Shown here piece by piece: positions 1 to 6,109 of a DNA stretch of 6,109 nt. Each line of letters begins with the position of its first letter. Positions within the stretch are counted from its first letter, which is position 1. The translations under genes and the position numbers were made by a program. The stretch spans positions 1 through 6,109 of the forward strand of contig CAMEGY010000065.1 in assembly GCA_945916625.1 (NCBI GenBank), written 5' to 3'. The DNA is from an uncultured Anaerococcus sp. (lineage in GTDB: Bacteria; Bacillota_A; Clostridia; Tissierellales; Peptoniphilaceae). The notes beneath the pieces were generated by a model. That model worked only from the letters and a program-made list of their open reading frames with translations. It was not told where the DNA came from and ran no database searches.

Positions 1-18
1 CTCTTGCCGACAAATAAT

Positions 19-47
19 ACTATAACATCTTATTTTGCCTTTGTCAA
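19..47 (-). promoter_or_regulatory. Near-consensus sigma-A promoter reading off the left edge
   Basis: The minus strand carries TTGACA (47-42), a spacer of exactly 17 bases, and TATAGT (24-19), one mismatch from TATAAT. It also has TG one base upstream of the -10 (extended -10). The 20 bases upstream (67-48) are almost pure A/T and could act as an UP element. The transcript would start near base 11 or 12 and leave the window at once, so the gene served is unseen. It follows the terminator directly, so it should start an independent unit. Such strong promoters often serve rRNA, tRNA or highly expressed genes (inference). Confidence 0.8.
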
Positions 48-67
48 ATATTTTTTTAAAATATATT

Positions 68-92
68 AAAAAAGCCCTATTTTGGGCTTTTT
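68..92 (-). terminator. Rho-independent terminator of the mutS2-argS-membrane-TPR unit
   Basis: On the minus strand a perfect 9-bp stem (AAAAAGCCC at 92-84 pairing with GGGCTTTTT at 77-69) closes a 6-base loop and runs into six T residues (73-68). It begins in the last base of the TPR gene's TGA stop (94-92), so the transcript ends right after the last gene. The symmetry also gives a five-T run on the plus strand, so it may act in both directions, more weakly there. Confidence 0.9.
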
Positions 93-1192
93 CATAGTTT
101 ATAGTGGTCTTTTATGATAGCTAAGTTCTCTCTTAATTCATCAGTTAGATCATCGTATGTTAATAACTCCTCTAGATCTTCTCTAGCTTTTGCTGTATTA
201 CCTATTACTAAATTTATCTGAATTTTGTTATAGGTCATCCTTGGATCTTGAGGATATTTTCTTAGTCCTTCTTCTATTATAGATAAAGCTCTTATTTCTT
301 CCTTATTTAAATATAAGCTTATTGAGTAGTCATTATAAAGTTCTCTAAAGTTTGCTCCGTGATCTAGCGATTTCTCAAAAGCCTTTATTGAGTCTTCATA
401 TTGTCCAAGATTTTGATAGGCTACTCCTAGATAATAGTATGCATCTGCTCTTTTTGTGTTTGAAAGGAGCTTGCTTAATGTTTTAATTGCTTCGTTGTAC
501 TGACTTTTACCTATATAGTATAAGGCCTGTTCTATTTCAGCATTGTCATCTATGCTTATAAGCTTATTCCTTATTTCATTTTTTGCAGTTTCTTCTTCTG
601 TAAGTCTTAGGGCATTGTTGTAATAAGACCTAGCCTTTATATATTCTCCAAGGTTAGCATATATATTTCCTAGCTCATAGTATGATAATTGGAACTTATC
701 ATCTATTTTTAGTATATCTTGTAAGATTTTTAGGGCTTCTTTTATAAATGAAGACTCTAGGTTTTCATCAACTTCGTATGCCAGCTGCCAAAGTAGTCTA
801 GCATAAAGATAAGAATTGTATTTATTATTAGGATCTAATAGATAACCTGCCCTTGCTGCGAGTAGAGCTTTTGTTTTATTATCTTTTTCATAATGTATTG
901 ACTTATTTGCAGCAAATCCCCCAATATCTTTTAGATATTTTTTTAGAATTTTTATATAAGCTTCCTTATATATGAAATCCTTGTCTATGGCAATATTTAA
1001 TAACATTGCTTCTAGAATTATTTCAAGATTAATTTCTTTTGCAAAGTCTCCTGTCTCGATTCCTTCCTTCATATCATCTATATATATAGGGAGTGGAGTT
1101 TCTTTTAGATCTTCAACCTTGCTTTCTTCTTTAAGGTCTATATAAGCAAGCTTATCTGTATATTTGATAAAATATGAATCTAGTTTATTCAT
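92..1192 (-). CDS. Cytoplasmic tetratricopeptide-repeat (TPR) protein
   Basis: The 366-residue protein has no signal peptide or membrane span, so it is probably cytoplasmic. TPR helix pairs are visible from about residue 166 on. The clearest are at 166-199 (YYELGNIYANLGEYIKARSY), 219-248 (ALYYIGKSQYNEAIKTLSKL) and 249-281 (YYYLGVAYQNLGQYEDSIKA), with degenerate ones at about 282-317 and 318-348. The N-terminal 95 residues are acidic, helical and not TPR-like. TPRs are protein-binding scaffolds; they give no reaction, so the specific role is unknown. The frame extends upstream to GTG codons at 1201 and 1198, but I chose the ATG at 1192: it overlaps the preceding TAA by one base (TAATG), the same junction as before mutS2. 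All 12 arginine codons are AGA/AGG. Coupling to the membrane-protein gene suggests they may form a complex. It is the last gene before the terminator. Confidence 0.9.
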   Translation of the reverse strand: MNKLDSYFIKYTDKLAYIDLKEESKVEDLKETPLPIYIDDMKEGIETGDFAKEINLEIILEAMLLNIAIDKDFIYKEAYIKILKKYLKDIGGFAANKSIHYEKDNKTKALLAARAGYLLDPNNKYNSYLYARLLWQLAYEVDENLESSFIKEALKILQDILKIDDKFQLSYYELGNIYANLGEYIKARSYYNNALRLTEEETAKNEIRNKLISIDDNAEIEQALYYIGKSQYNEAIKTLSKLLSNTKRADAYYYLGVAYQNLGQYEDSIKAFEKSLDHGANFRELYNDYSISLYLNKEEIRALSIIEEGLRKYPQDPRMTYNKIQINLVIGNTAKAREDLEELLTYDDLTDELRENLAIIKDHYKL

Positions 1193-1893
1193 TAGCACCA
1201 CCCCATAAACTTTCTTTGTCTATAGGAGTGTTTGTTAAGGTGCTTGAATAATATTCCCCTAAATATCATAAATAGAGTGTGAATTAAGGCAATGACTAGA
1301 CAAGCTATTATTTTACCAATTCCCATAGGTTGTCCGATCGCAAACCTTAGGCTCATGTAGTACTCTACAAAGATAAATATCAAACTATAAAGACCATAAT
1401 GTAGAAGATTATTTTTTACAAAATTTACTGATTCAACTATTGCATTTGTACCGCTCCTACCATTTAGATAGATTTGTTCGTAGATTGATGATAATAACAC
1501 TTGTATTATTAACACTACTATTACTCTAAATTCTGCTGGAAAGTTCATTAGTAAAAGGTCTGAGAACATTTCAAGTAAATAGACCCAAAACATGGTTTCT
1601 ATCATTAGGCCAAAATAATTTCCTAGTGAATTTTCCAGGGATTTTTTACCAGTATTTCCGAATCTCACTACCGAGTTTAGGCACTGAATTACAAAACAAG
1701 ATATAACTACTCCAATGAAGTAGTGGACAATACCTCCTATTGTGCCTCCTATTACTCCAAAGCTAAATTTGTTGTTTGTAAATATTGTGTTTATTAGTAC
1801 GAAAATAAAGACCAGGTAAGATTTGTCTATCTTTTTTATAGTTTCTTTAAAAGATATCTTAGATACTAGAATAAAGTCTTTAATTTTATCCAT
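1192..1893 (-). CDS. Six-segment integral membrane protein of unknown function
   Basis: This 233-residue protein is not recognised. Hydrophobic stretches that look like membrane spans lie at about 25-39, 46-73, 92-117, 122-140, 163-183 and 190-213. The N-terminus (MDKIKDFILVSKISFKETIK) is a basic amphipathic segment without a cleavable signal peptide, and the C-terminus is strongly basic (KHLNKHSYRQRKFMGWC), suggesting both ends face the cytoplasm by the positive-inside rule. A Gly-rich patch (VIGGTIGG, 47-54) sits at the start of the second span. No transporter ATPase, protease or enzyme motif is evident; the general look recalls uncharacterised small membrane-protein families of Bacillota. 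All seven arginines use AGA or AGG. Its TAA (1194-1192) overlaps the downstream ATG by one base, tying it to the TPR gene, with which it may work. That it is a real gene is well supported by coupling on both sides; function is unknown. Confidence 0.85.
   Translation of the reverse strand: MDKIKDFILVSKISFKETIKKIDKSYLVFIFVLINTIFTNNKFSFGVIGGTIGGIVHYFIGVVISCFVIQCLNSVVRFGNTGKKSLENSLGNYFGLMIETMFWVYLLEMFSDLLLMNFPAEFRVIVVLIIQVLLSSIYEQIYLNGRSGTNAIVESVNFVKNNLLHYGLYSLIFIFVEYYMSLRFAIGQPMGIGKIIACLVIALIHTLFMIFRGILFKHLNKHSYRQRKFMGWC
1198..1204 (-). promoter_or_regulatory. Weak Shine-Dalgarno of the TPR gene
   Basis: GGGGTGG on the minus strand, one mismatch from GGAGG at its end, stops 5 bases before the ATG at 1192. 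It makes the ATG at 1192 a better start than the in-frame GTG codons at 1201 and 1198, which lie inside this site and have only a weak purine run upstream. The poor match suggests reliance on coupling to the gene before it. Confidence 0.45.
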
Positions 1894-3591
1894 TTACATC
1901 TTCTCCACAGTGCTAATTCCTAATAGTCCTAGGGCTATTTTGATTACAATTGATGTTACGTAGGCTAGAGCTAGCCTTTCTTCTTTTAGCTTTTCATCTT
2001 CAACCATTATCTTTGATGAGTTATAGAATTTGTTGAAGCTTTTTGCAATTTCTGTTAGATGTCTTGTAATTAAAGATGGTTCATATTTTTCTTTTGCTCT
2101 TACTACAACATCTTCAAATTCAGCAAGTTTTTTAACTAATATAAATTCTTCATCACTTGTTATTTTTTCTATATCAAGCGGCTTAATTTCTTCTATACCT
2201 GCTTTTCTTAGGACTGACTTTGCCCTTGCATAGGTATACTGAACATATGGTCCTGTTTCACCGTCAAAGTTTAGGACTTCGTTCCAATCAAATACATAGT
2301 CTTTTATCCTGTTATTGTATAGTTCTTGGAATTTAACAGCACCAATACCAACTATCCTAGATACTTCATCGATATTGTCTACAGTATCTTCACGGTTTTC
2401 CATGATTTCACGAGTTTTATCTATTGCCTTGTTTAGAACGTCTTCTAGAAAGACTACTTGGCCTTTTCTTGTGGATAGGGTTTGGTCTTTAAGACTTACC
2501 ATGCCAAATGGAATATGCTTACATCCTTTATAAAGATCATAGCCCATTAATTCAAGTATTTTCCATAATTGCTTAAAGTGAAGGTTTTGTTGGGTTGCAA
2601 CAACATAGAGGTTTTCGTCGAAGTTATATTCCTTTTTCCTTACTATTGCTGTGGCAATATCACGAGTGATGTAGGCTGATGAGCCATTTGATTTTATAAC
2701 AATTGAAGGCGGCATATCATAGGCAGATAGGTCAATAATTTGTGCCCCATCGCTTTCTACTAGGAGATTTTTCTCCTTAAGTTCTTCAAGGATTTCTGGT
2801 ATATATTTAGAACTATAGGACTCGCCTTTGTAGTTATCAAATTCTATATCAAGAAGTTTGTAGACTCTATCAAATTCTTTGAAGGAAATATCCTTAAACC
2901 ATGACCAAAGTCTAGTAGCTTCCTCCTCACCTTCTTCAAGATTTTTAAATTCTTCCCTAGCAGCGTCCATCATTTCTTCGTTTTCGCTAGCTTCTGTATT
3001 ATATCTAACGTAAAGATTTAGAAGTTCTTGGATAGGATTTGCATTTAATTTATCATCATCTCCCCAAAGTTTGTAAGCTGCAATCATGGTTCCAAATTGG
3101 GTACCATAGTCACCAATATAGTTTGAAGCAACAGTATTATATCCTAAAAATTCGTGGATATTTCTAAGAGCATCACCTATTACGGTTGATCTGATGTGAC
3201 CAATGTGGAAAGGTTTAGCAATGTTTACCGAAGAAAAATCTATAACTACAGTCTTGTCTTTGCCCATATCAGACCTAGCGAAGTTTTCCTTTTTTTCTAG
3301 GATTGTATTTATAACTTCATTTTCGAATTTTTTCCTATCTAAAAAGAAGTTGATATAAGGCCCAACATTTTTAATTTCTGTGAAATCTTCAAGTTCTAAT
3401 TTTTCTTTAAGTTCTGTTGCTATTTGAGCCGGATTTTTTCTTAGTGTTTTTGCAAGCTGAAAGCATGGAAAAGAGAAGTCTCCCATGTTTTCTTGTGGTG
3501 GAATTTCTATGAGGTTTAAGATTTCATTTTTATCTAAACCTATATCTTGATTTTCTAATTTTTTTGCAATAATTTCTTTATAATCTTTCAT
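1894..3591 (-). CDS. argS: Arginyl-tRNA synthetase (class I)
   Basis: ArgRS joins arginine to tRNA-Arg using ATP in the cytoplasm and, unlike most synthetases, needs the tRNA to activate the amino acid. The 565-residue length matches bacterial ArgRS (about 555-580). Domains in order: the N-terminal ArgRS-specific tRNA-binding domain (about 1-85, with NMGDFSFPCFQLAK); the Rossmann catalytic core with IAKPFHIGHIRST, HIGH at 129-132; the second signature as LSTRKG (372-377), the loose KMSKS equivalent usual in this family; and the C-terminal DALR anticodon-binding domain, starting near GPYVQYTYARAKS (447-459) and running to the typical end STVEKM. No truncation or missing key residue is seen. 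Most Arg codons are AGA/AGG, with three CGT (R310, R394, R400). The TAA stop directly abuts the ATG of the membrane-protein gene. No T-box leader or other control element is visible before it, so expression probably comes from the upstream promoter. Confidence 0.98.
   Translation of the reverse strand: MKDYKEIIAKKLENQDIGLDKNEILNLIEIPPQENMGDFSFPCFQLAKTLRKNPAQIATELKEKLELEDFTEIKNVGPYINFFLDRKKFENEVINTILEKKENFARSDMGKDKTVVIDFSSVNIAKPFHIGHIRSTVIGDALRNIHEFLGYNTVASNYIGDYGTQFGTMIAAYKLWGDDDKLNANPIQELLNLYVRYNTEASENEEMMDAAREEFKNLEEGEEEATRLWSWFKDISFKEFDRVYKLLDIEFDNYKGESYSSKYIPEILEELKEKNLLVESDGAQIIDLSAYDMPPSIVIKSNGSSAYITRDIATAIVRKKEYNFDENLYVVATQQNLHFKQLWKILELMGYDLYKGCKHIPFGMVSLKDQTLSTRKGQVVFLEDVLNKAIDKTREIMENREDTVDNIDEVSRIVGIGAVKFQELYNNRIKDYVFDWNEVLNFDGETGPYVQYTYARAKSVLRKAGIEEIKPLDIEKITSDEEFILVKKLAEFEDVVVRAKEKYEPSLITRHLTEIAKSFNKFYNSSKIMVEDEKLKEERLALAYVTSIVIKIALGLLGISTVEKM
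1903..1906 (-). promoter_or_regulatory. Shine-Dalgarno of the membrane-protein gene, inside the argS end
   Basis: GGAG within the final argS codons ends 9 bases before the ATG at 1893. It is a moderate site. Because the argS stop abuts that ATG (TAAATG), translation is probably coupled. This supports the 1893 start over any internal Met. Confidence 0.6.
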
Positions 3592-3595
3592 TTTT

Positions 3596-3602
3596 CCTCC
3601 TT
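3596..3602 (-). promoter_or_regulatory. Shine-Dalgarno of argS, overlapping the mutS2 stop codon
   Basis: The minus strand reads TAAGGAGG followed by AAAA and the ATG. The AA of the mutS2 stop (3603-3601) is the beginning of AAGGAGG. GGAGG ends only 4 bases before the start, somewhat short, but there is no other Met nearby. Ribosomes finishing mutS2 would stop on this site, so coupled re-initiation is likely. Confidence 0.8.
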
Positions 3603-5946
3603 AGGCAAATTTGACTATTGTAACACCATATCCGCCCTCTTTGTCATCACCGAACCTGTACGATTCAATCCTCTTATCGGTTTTTAAAATATCAGTAACT
3701 CCCTTTATTAGGGCCCCTGTACCCTTGCCGTGGATAATCTTAGCCTGGTCGAGACCTGCTAGCATAGCATCATCTAGGTATTTATCAAGGTTTCTCATAG
3801 CTTCATCATATCTTTGGCCTCTCATATCAAGTGTTGCCGATATGTTCATAGCCTTTTTTACACTATACACCTTCTTGATGTTTTTCTCAGTTTGATTCTC
3901 CCCTTCAATTTTTCTTACATTCTTGATATTAGAATCCATTTTTAGGATACCCATCTGAAGTTTTATATTTCCCTTAGAATCTGGCGCCTCAATTACTTCC
4001 GCCTTTTCGTTGAGTCCAGCTACTATTACCATATCTCCTATTTTTAGAGTTTCTGGTGCATTCTGAGACTTTCTTTGTCTAAAGCTTTCTTCTTCTCTTT
4101 CTATATAAGAATCCTTAAATTTATTTCGGATTTTATTAAGAGACCTATCTATATCTCTAGTATTTGCGTTTTTAGACCTTTTAGCTTCCTTAAGCATGGC
4201 CTGACTTTCGTCGTTGGCTTTTTCTAAAATCTTATTTGCCGCATCCTCCGCTTTTTTTATTATATCTTCTTTTTCTCTCTCAATTTCTAGAGATTTATTC
4301 CTTAGTTTGTCCTTTATAGACTGTATTTCTCTTCTGTAGCCCTCTATTTCTTTGTTTTTGGCTTCCATCCTATACTTATCATCTTCAATTTGTTCTAGGA
4401 TTTTGTTGATATTTTTAGTATCTTCTCCAATTAAGTCTTTAGCTCGTTTTAAGATATGTTCTGAAAGTCCTAGCCTTTTTGATATCTCAAAAGCATTTGA
4501 TTTTCCTGGTGTACCTATCTCTAGCTTGTAGGTAGGAGATAGCGTTTCAACATCAAACTCAACAGAAGCATTCATCACCTTGTCATTTTCCATTGCATAA
4601 TACTTAAGCTCGCTGTAGTGGGTTGTTGCAAAGGTCATAACTTCCTTTTCTGTGAGGTGAGAAAGTATTGAAATAGCAAGAGCTGCCCCTTCTATGGGGT
4701 CTGTACCTGACCCAATTTCATCAAGAAGAACTAGGGAATTTGAACTAAGTTTATTTAATATATTTACGATATTTGTAAGAGATGCAGAAAAGGTTGATAA
4801 GCTCATCTCTATCGACTGCTTATCACCAATATCTAAAAATACATCGTCAAAAACATTTACGGTAGATCCTTCATCAGCTGGTATAAATAAAGCAGTCTGG
4901 GCCATTAATGTAATAAGACCTACAGTCTTCAAAGAAACTGTCTTGCCACCAGTATTTGGTCCAGTAATTATAAGAGTAGTATAATCTCCACCGATTTTTA
5001 CATCTATAGGAACTACCTTCCCTGGTAGAAGTGGGTGGATAGCCGATTTTATATCTATAATCTTATCCTTATTAAGTATTGGCAAGGAGTAGTCATTTTC
5101 TAGACCAAATTTTGCCTTTGCTTGGAGAAAATCAATCCTTGCTAAAATTTTTTGGTTCTCTAAGATTTCAAGGTCAAATCTCTGACATAATCTTGAAAGT
5201 CTATCTAGAATTCTCCTGATTTCCGCATCTTCCTTAAGCTCCAAATCCTTGTACTGGTTGTTAAGTTCAACTATTGCTGATGGCTCTATAAAAAGAGTAT
5301 TGCCAGAAGCTGATTTGTCGTGGACAATCCCATTTATAACCGAACGCTTGTTAGTCTTAATTGGCACTACATAGCGGCCATCCCTTACAGAGACAACTTT
5401 TTCTTGAAGAGCACTTTCGTATTTCGAGCTTGTCACATAGGAATTAAGCTTGTTTTTGATTTCTTCTTCCTTGCGTCCTAGCTGCCTTCTGATATTTAAG
5501 AGTTCTCTTGAAGCGTTATCAGCGATTTCGTCTTCATTTAGAATCGACCTATCAATCTCTTCTTTAAGGAACTCATTGGTTGAAATTCTATCAAATAAAT
5601 CATTAATATAAGACTCTTCTATATTTTTCCCATAGTCTTTTAGATATTCGGATACTCTCAACAAACTTAGAATCTTGAGCAGATCAGCAGGCTCTAAGAT
5701 TCCATTTCTTCTGATATATCCAACCATGCTCGTAAAATCATATAGGCCAAATATATCTATATTACCATTTCTTGAAATGACCTTGGCCATGGCTCCTGTT
5801 TTTTCTAGTTCATCTTCTAGAAATTCTATATCACTAGACGGCTTTAACTCTAAGATTTGTTTTTTCACCAAGCCTGAGCGAGCCATTTTTGAAAGCTTTT
5901 CTAAAATTTTGTCATATTCTAAAACTTCTAGGCTTTTTGCCTGCAT
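3601..5946 (-). CDS. mutS2: MutS2: MutS-family ATPase with KOW-like and Smr domains
   Basis: This is a 781-residue cytoplasmic ATPase, close to the usual length of about 785. MutS2 lacks the mismatch-reading N-terminal domain of MutS. The family is known for suppressing recombination and, in Bacillus subtilis, for splitting collided ribosomes. Seen here: a helical lever/clamp region (about 1-290); the ATPase with Walker A GPNTGGKT (329-336), a SLSTFSASL dimer-signature segment (382-390), Walker B LVLLDEIGSGTDP (405-417) and TTHYSELK (441-448); a charged coiled coil (about 505-625); a KOW-like strand region (about 635-680); and a C-terminal Smr domain with LDMRGQRYDEA (706-716) and HGKGTG (739-744). 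All ATPase motifs look intact. The Smr motif reads DMR, not the DxH associated with RNA-cleaving Smr proteins, which fits ribosome splitting better than mRNA cutting (inference). The start is fixed by a strong Shine-Dalgarno and a one-base overlap with the upstream stop. argS follows after 9 bases. Confidence 0.97.
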   Translation of the reverse strand: MQAKSLEVLEYDKILEKLSKMARSGLVKKQILELKPSSDIEFLEDELEKTGAMAKVISRNGNIDIFGLYDFTSMVGYIRRNGILEPADLLKILSLLRVSEYLKDYGKNIEESYINDLFDRISTNEFLKEEIDRSILNEDEIADNASRELLNIRRQLGRKEEEIKNKLNSYVTSSKYESALQEKVVSVRDGRYVVPIKTNKRSVINGIVHDKSASGNTLFIEPSAIVELNNQYKDLELKEDAEIRRILDRLSRLCQRFDLEILENQKILARIDFLQAKAKFGLENDYSLPILNKDKIIDIKSAIHPLLPGKVVPIDVKIGGDYTTLIITGPNTGGKTVSLKTVGLITLMAQTALFIPADEGSTVNVFDDVFLDIGDKQSIEMSLSTFSASLTNIVNILNKLSSNSLVLLDEIGSGTDPIEGAALAISILSHLTEKEVMTFATTHYSELKYYAMENDKVMNASVEFDVETLSPTYKLEIGTPGKSNAFEISKRLGLSEHILKRAKDLIGEDTKNINKILEQIEDDKYRMEAKNKEIEGYRREIQSIKDKLRNKSLEIEREKEDIIKKAEDAANKILEKANDESQAMLKEAKRSKNANTRDIDRSLNKIRNKFKDSYIEREEESFRQRKSQNAPETLKIGDMVIVAGLNEKAEVIEAPDSKGNIKLQMGILKMDSNIKNVRKIEGENQTEKNIKKVYSVKKAMNISATLDMRGQRYDEAMRNLDKYLDDAMLAGLDQAKIIHGKGTGALIKGVTDILKTDKRIESYRFGDDKEGGYGVTIVKFA

Positions 5947-6109
5947 TAAATAACTCCTCTCCTGTAATTTAATCTATCGTTATAAGATTTTTTCCTATAA
6001 TCCTCTAAATCCTTACTAGAAAAAACTGATATTAAGTATGATACTTGTTCTGCGAATAAATCTTCATCTATACCAGCTATTTCTAAAGGATAAATTTTGC
6101 TAATACCAT
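5946..6109 (-). CDS. C-terminal end of an unrecognised protein (possibly PurE-like), truncated by the window edge
   Basis: One minus-strand frame stays open from the right edge (first complete codon at 6107) to a TAA at 5948-5946, giving 53 residues; the other two frames hit stops at once. The fragment is acidic, then has a hydrophobic helix-like stretch (QVSYLISVF), and ends in a basic tail (KSYNDRLNYRRGVI). Its stop shares one base with the mutS2 ATG (TAATG), so the two are probably translationally coupled and in one operon. I do not firmly recognise the family. The order of a short hydrophobic strand, an Ala/Leu helix, then a charged DLEDYRKK helix just before the end loosely resembles the C-terminus of PurE (N5-CAIR mutase), but the Gly/Ala-rich PurE motifs would lie outside the window. 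That it is a real gene end is well supported; the function is a weak guess. Confidence 0.75.
   Translation of the reverse strand, partial: GISKIYPLEIAGIDEDLFAEQVSYLISVFSSKDLEDYRKKSYNDRLNYRRGVI
5954..5963 (-). promoter_or_regulatory. Tandem Shine-Dalgarno of mutS2
   Basis: Read on the minus strand, the segment is AGGAGAGGAG, two overlapping copies of AGGAG. The proximal copy (5958-5954) ends 7 bases before the ATG at 5946, a standard distance, and it lies inside the last codons of the upstream gene. This supports the ATG at 5946 as the true mutS2 start. Confidence 0.8.

Noticed and set aside
1193..1201. Alternative GTG starts for the TPR gene at 1201 and 1198
   Set aside because: They overlap the only Shine-Dalgarno-like sequence and add just three residues; the ATG at 1192 makes the TAATG junction also seen before mutS2.
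1192..1893. Reading the membrane protein as a named transporter or CAAX-type protease
   Set aside because: No paired Glu/Arg or His protease motifs, no ATPase or substrate-binding partner nearby, and no recognisable transporter signature.
1962..1977. Inverted repeat AGGCTAG-AG-CTAGCCT inside argS
   Set aside because: The 2-base centre is too tight for a good hairpin, there is no T run, and it arises from repeated Leu-Ala codons in the conserved C-terminus.
2461..2481. Missing canonical KMSKS motif in ArgRS (LSTRKG instead)
   Set aside because: Bacterial ArgRS commonly has a degenerate second signature of the STRKG form, so this is not evidence of an inactive or unusual enzyme.
4515..4542. 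Seven-base inverted repeat CTATCTC/GAGATAG with a 14-base loop inside mutS2
   Set aside because: It sits mid-gene in conserved ATPase coding sequence with no T run or regulatory context; chance similarity is the simplest explanation.
2030..5953. Several plus-strand open frames of 67-96 codons opposite argS and mutS2 (for example 3611-3895, 4694-4984 and 5675-5953)
   Set aside because: Each lies antisense to a well-supported conserved gene. Their translations are Ser/Leu/Ile-rich without recognisable motifs, as expected of complements of AT-rich coding DNA.

Overview
The window is one block of co-directional genes read from the minus strand (right to left). The DNA is clearly AT-rich, ribosome binding sites are strong AGGAG/GGAGG types, and genes are tightly packed. 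MutS2 is present and arginine is coded mostly by AGA/AGG. Together these point to a low-GC Gram-positive bacterium (Bacillota). An anaerobic coccus of the Anaerococcus/Peptoniphilus/Finegoldia type is my best guess, but that is inference and not shown by any marker gene here.

Layout in transcription order: (1) the last 53 codons of an unrecognised gene, possibly PurE-like, at the right edge; (2) mutS2, an intact 781-residue MutS-like ATPase with a C-terminal Smr domain; (3) argS, an intact 565-residue class I arginyl-tRNA synthetase; (4) a 233-residue protein with about six membrane segments, family unknown; (5) a 366-residue soluble TPR protein; (6) a Rho-independent terminator that begins inside the last stop codon. 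About 20 bases beyond it lies a near-consensus sigma-A promoter, same direction, which starts the next transcription unit off the left edge.

The genes are joined almost without gaps. Two junctions are TAATG (stop and start share one base), one is TAAATG (stop abuts start), and one is a 9-base gap whose Shine-Dalgarno begins in the preceding stop codon. No terminator or convincing promoter was seen inside the block, so this looks like one polycistronic unit with translational coupling, its promoter lying right of the window. ArgS charges tRNA-Arg, and MutS2 (from work on Bacillus) can act on collided ribosomes, so the two known genes may share a translation theme. Co-operonic packing alone does not prove this. 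The membrane protein and TPR protein form a coupled pair of unknown role.

No mobile element, CRISPR array, tRNA, rRNA or phage feature was found, and no non-coding stretch exceeds about 90 bases. The window is mostly ordinary housekeeping DNA. The points worth a second look are the strong promoter at the left edge, the uncharacterised membrane/TPR pair, and the identity of the truncated right-edge gene.
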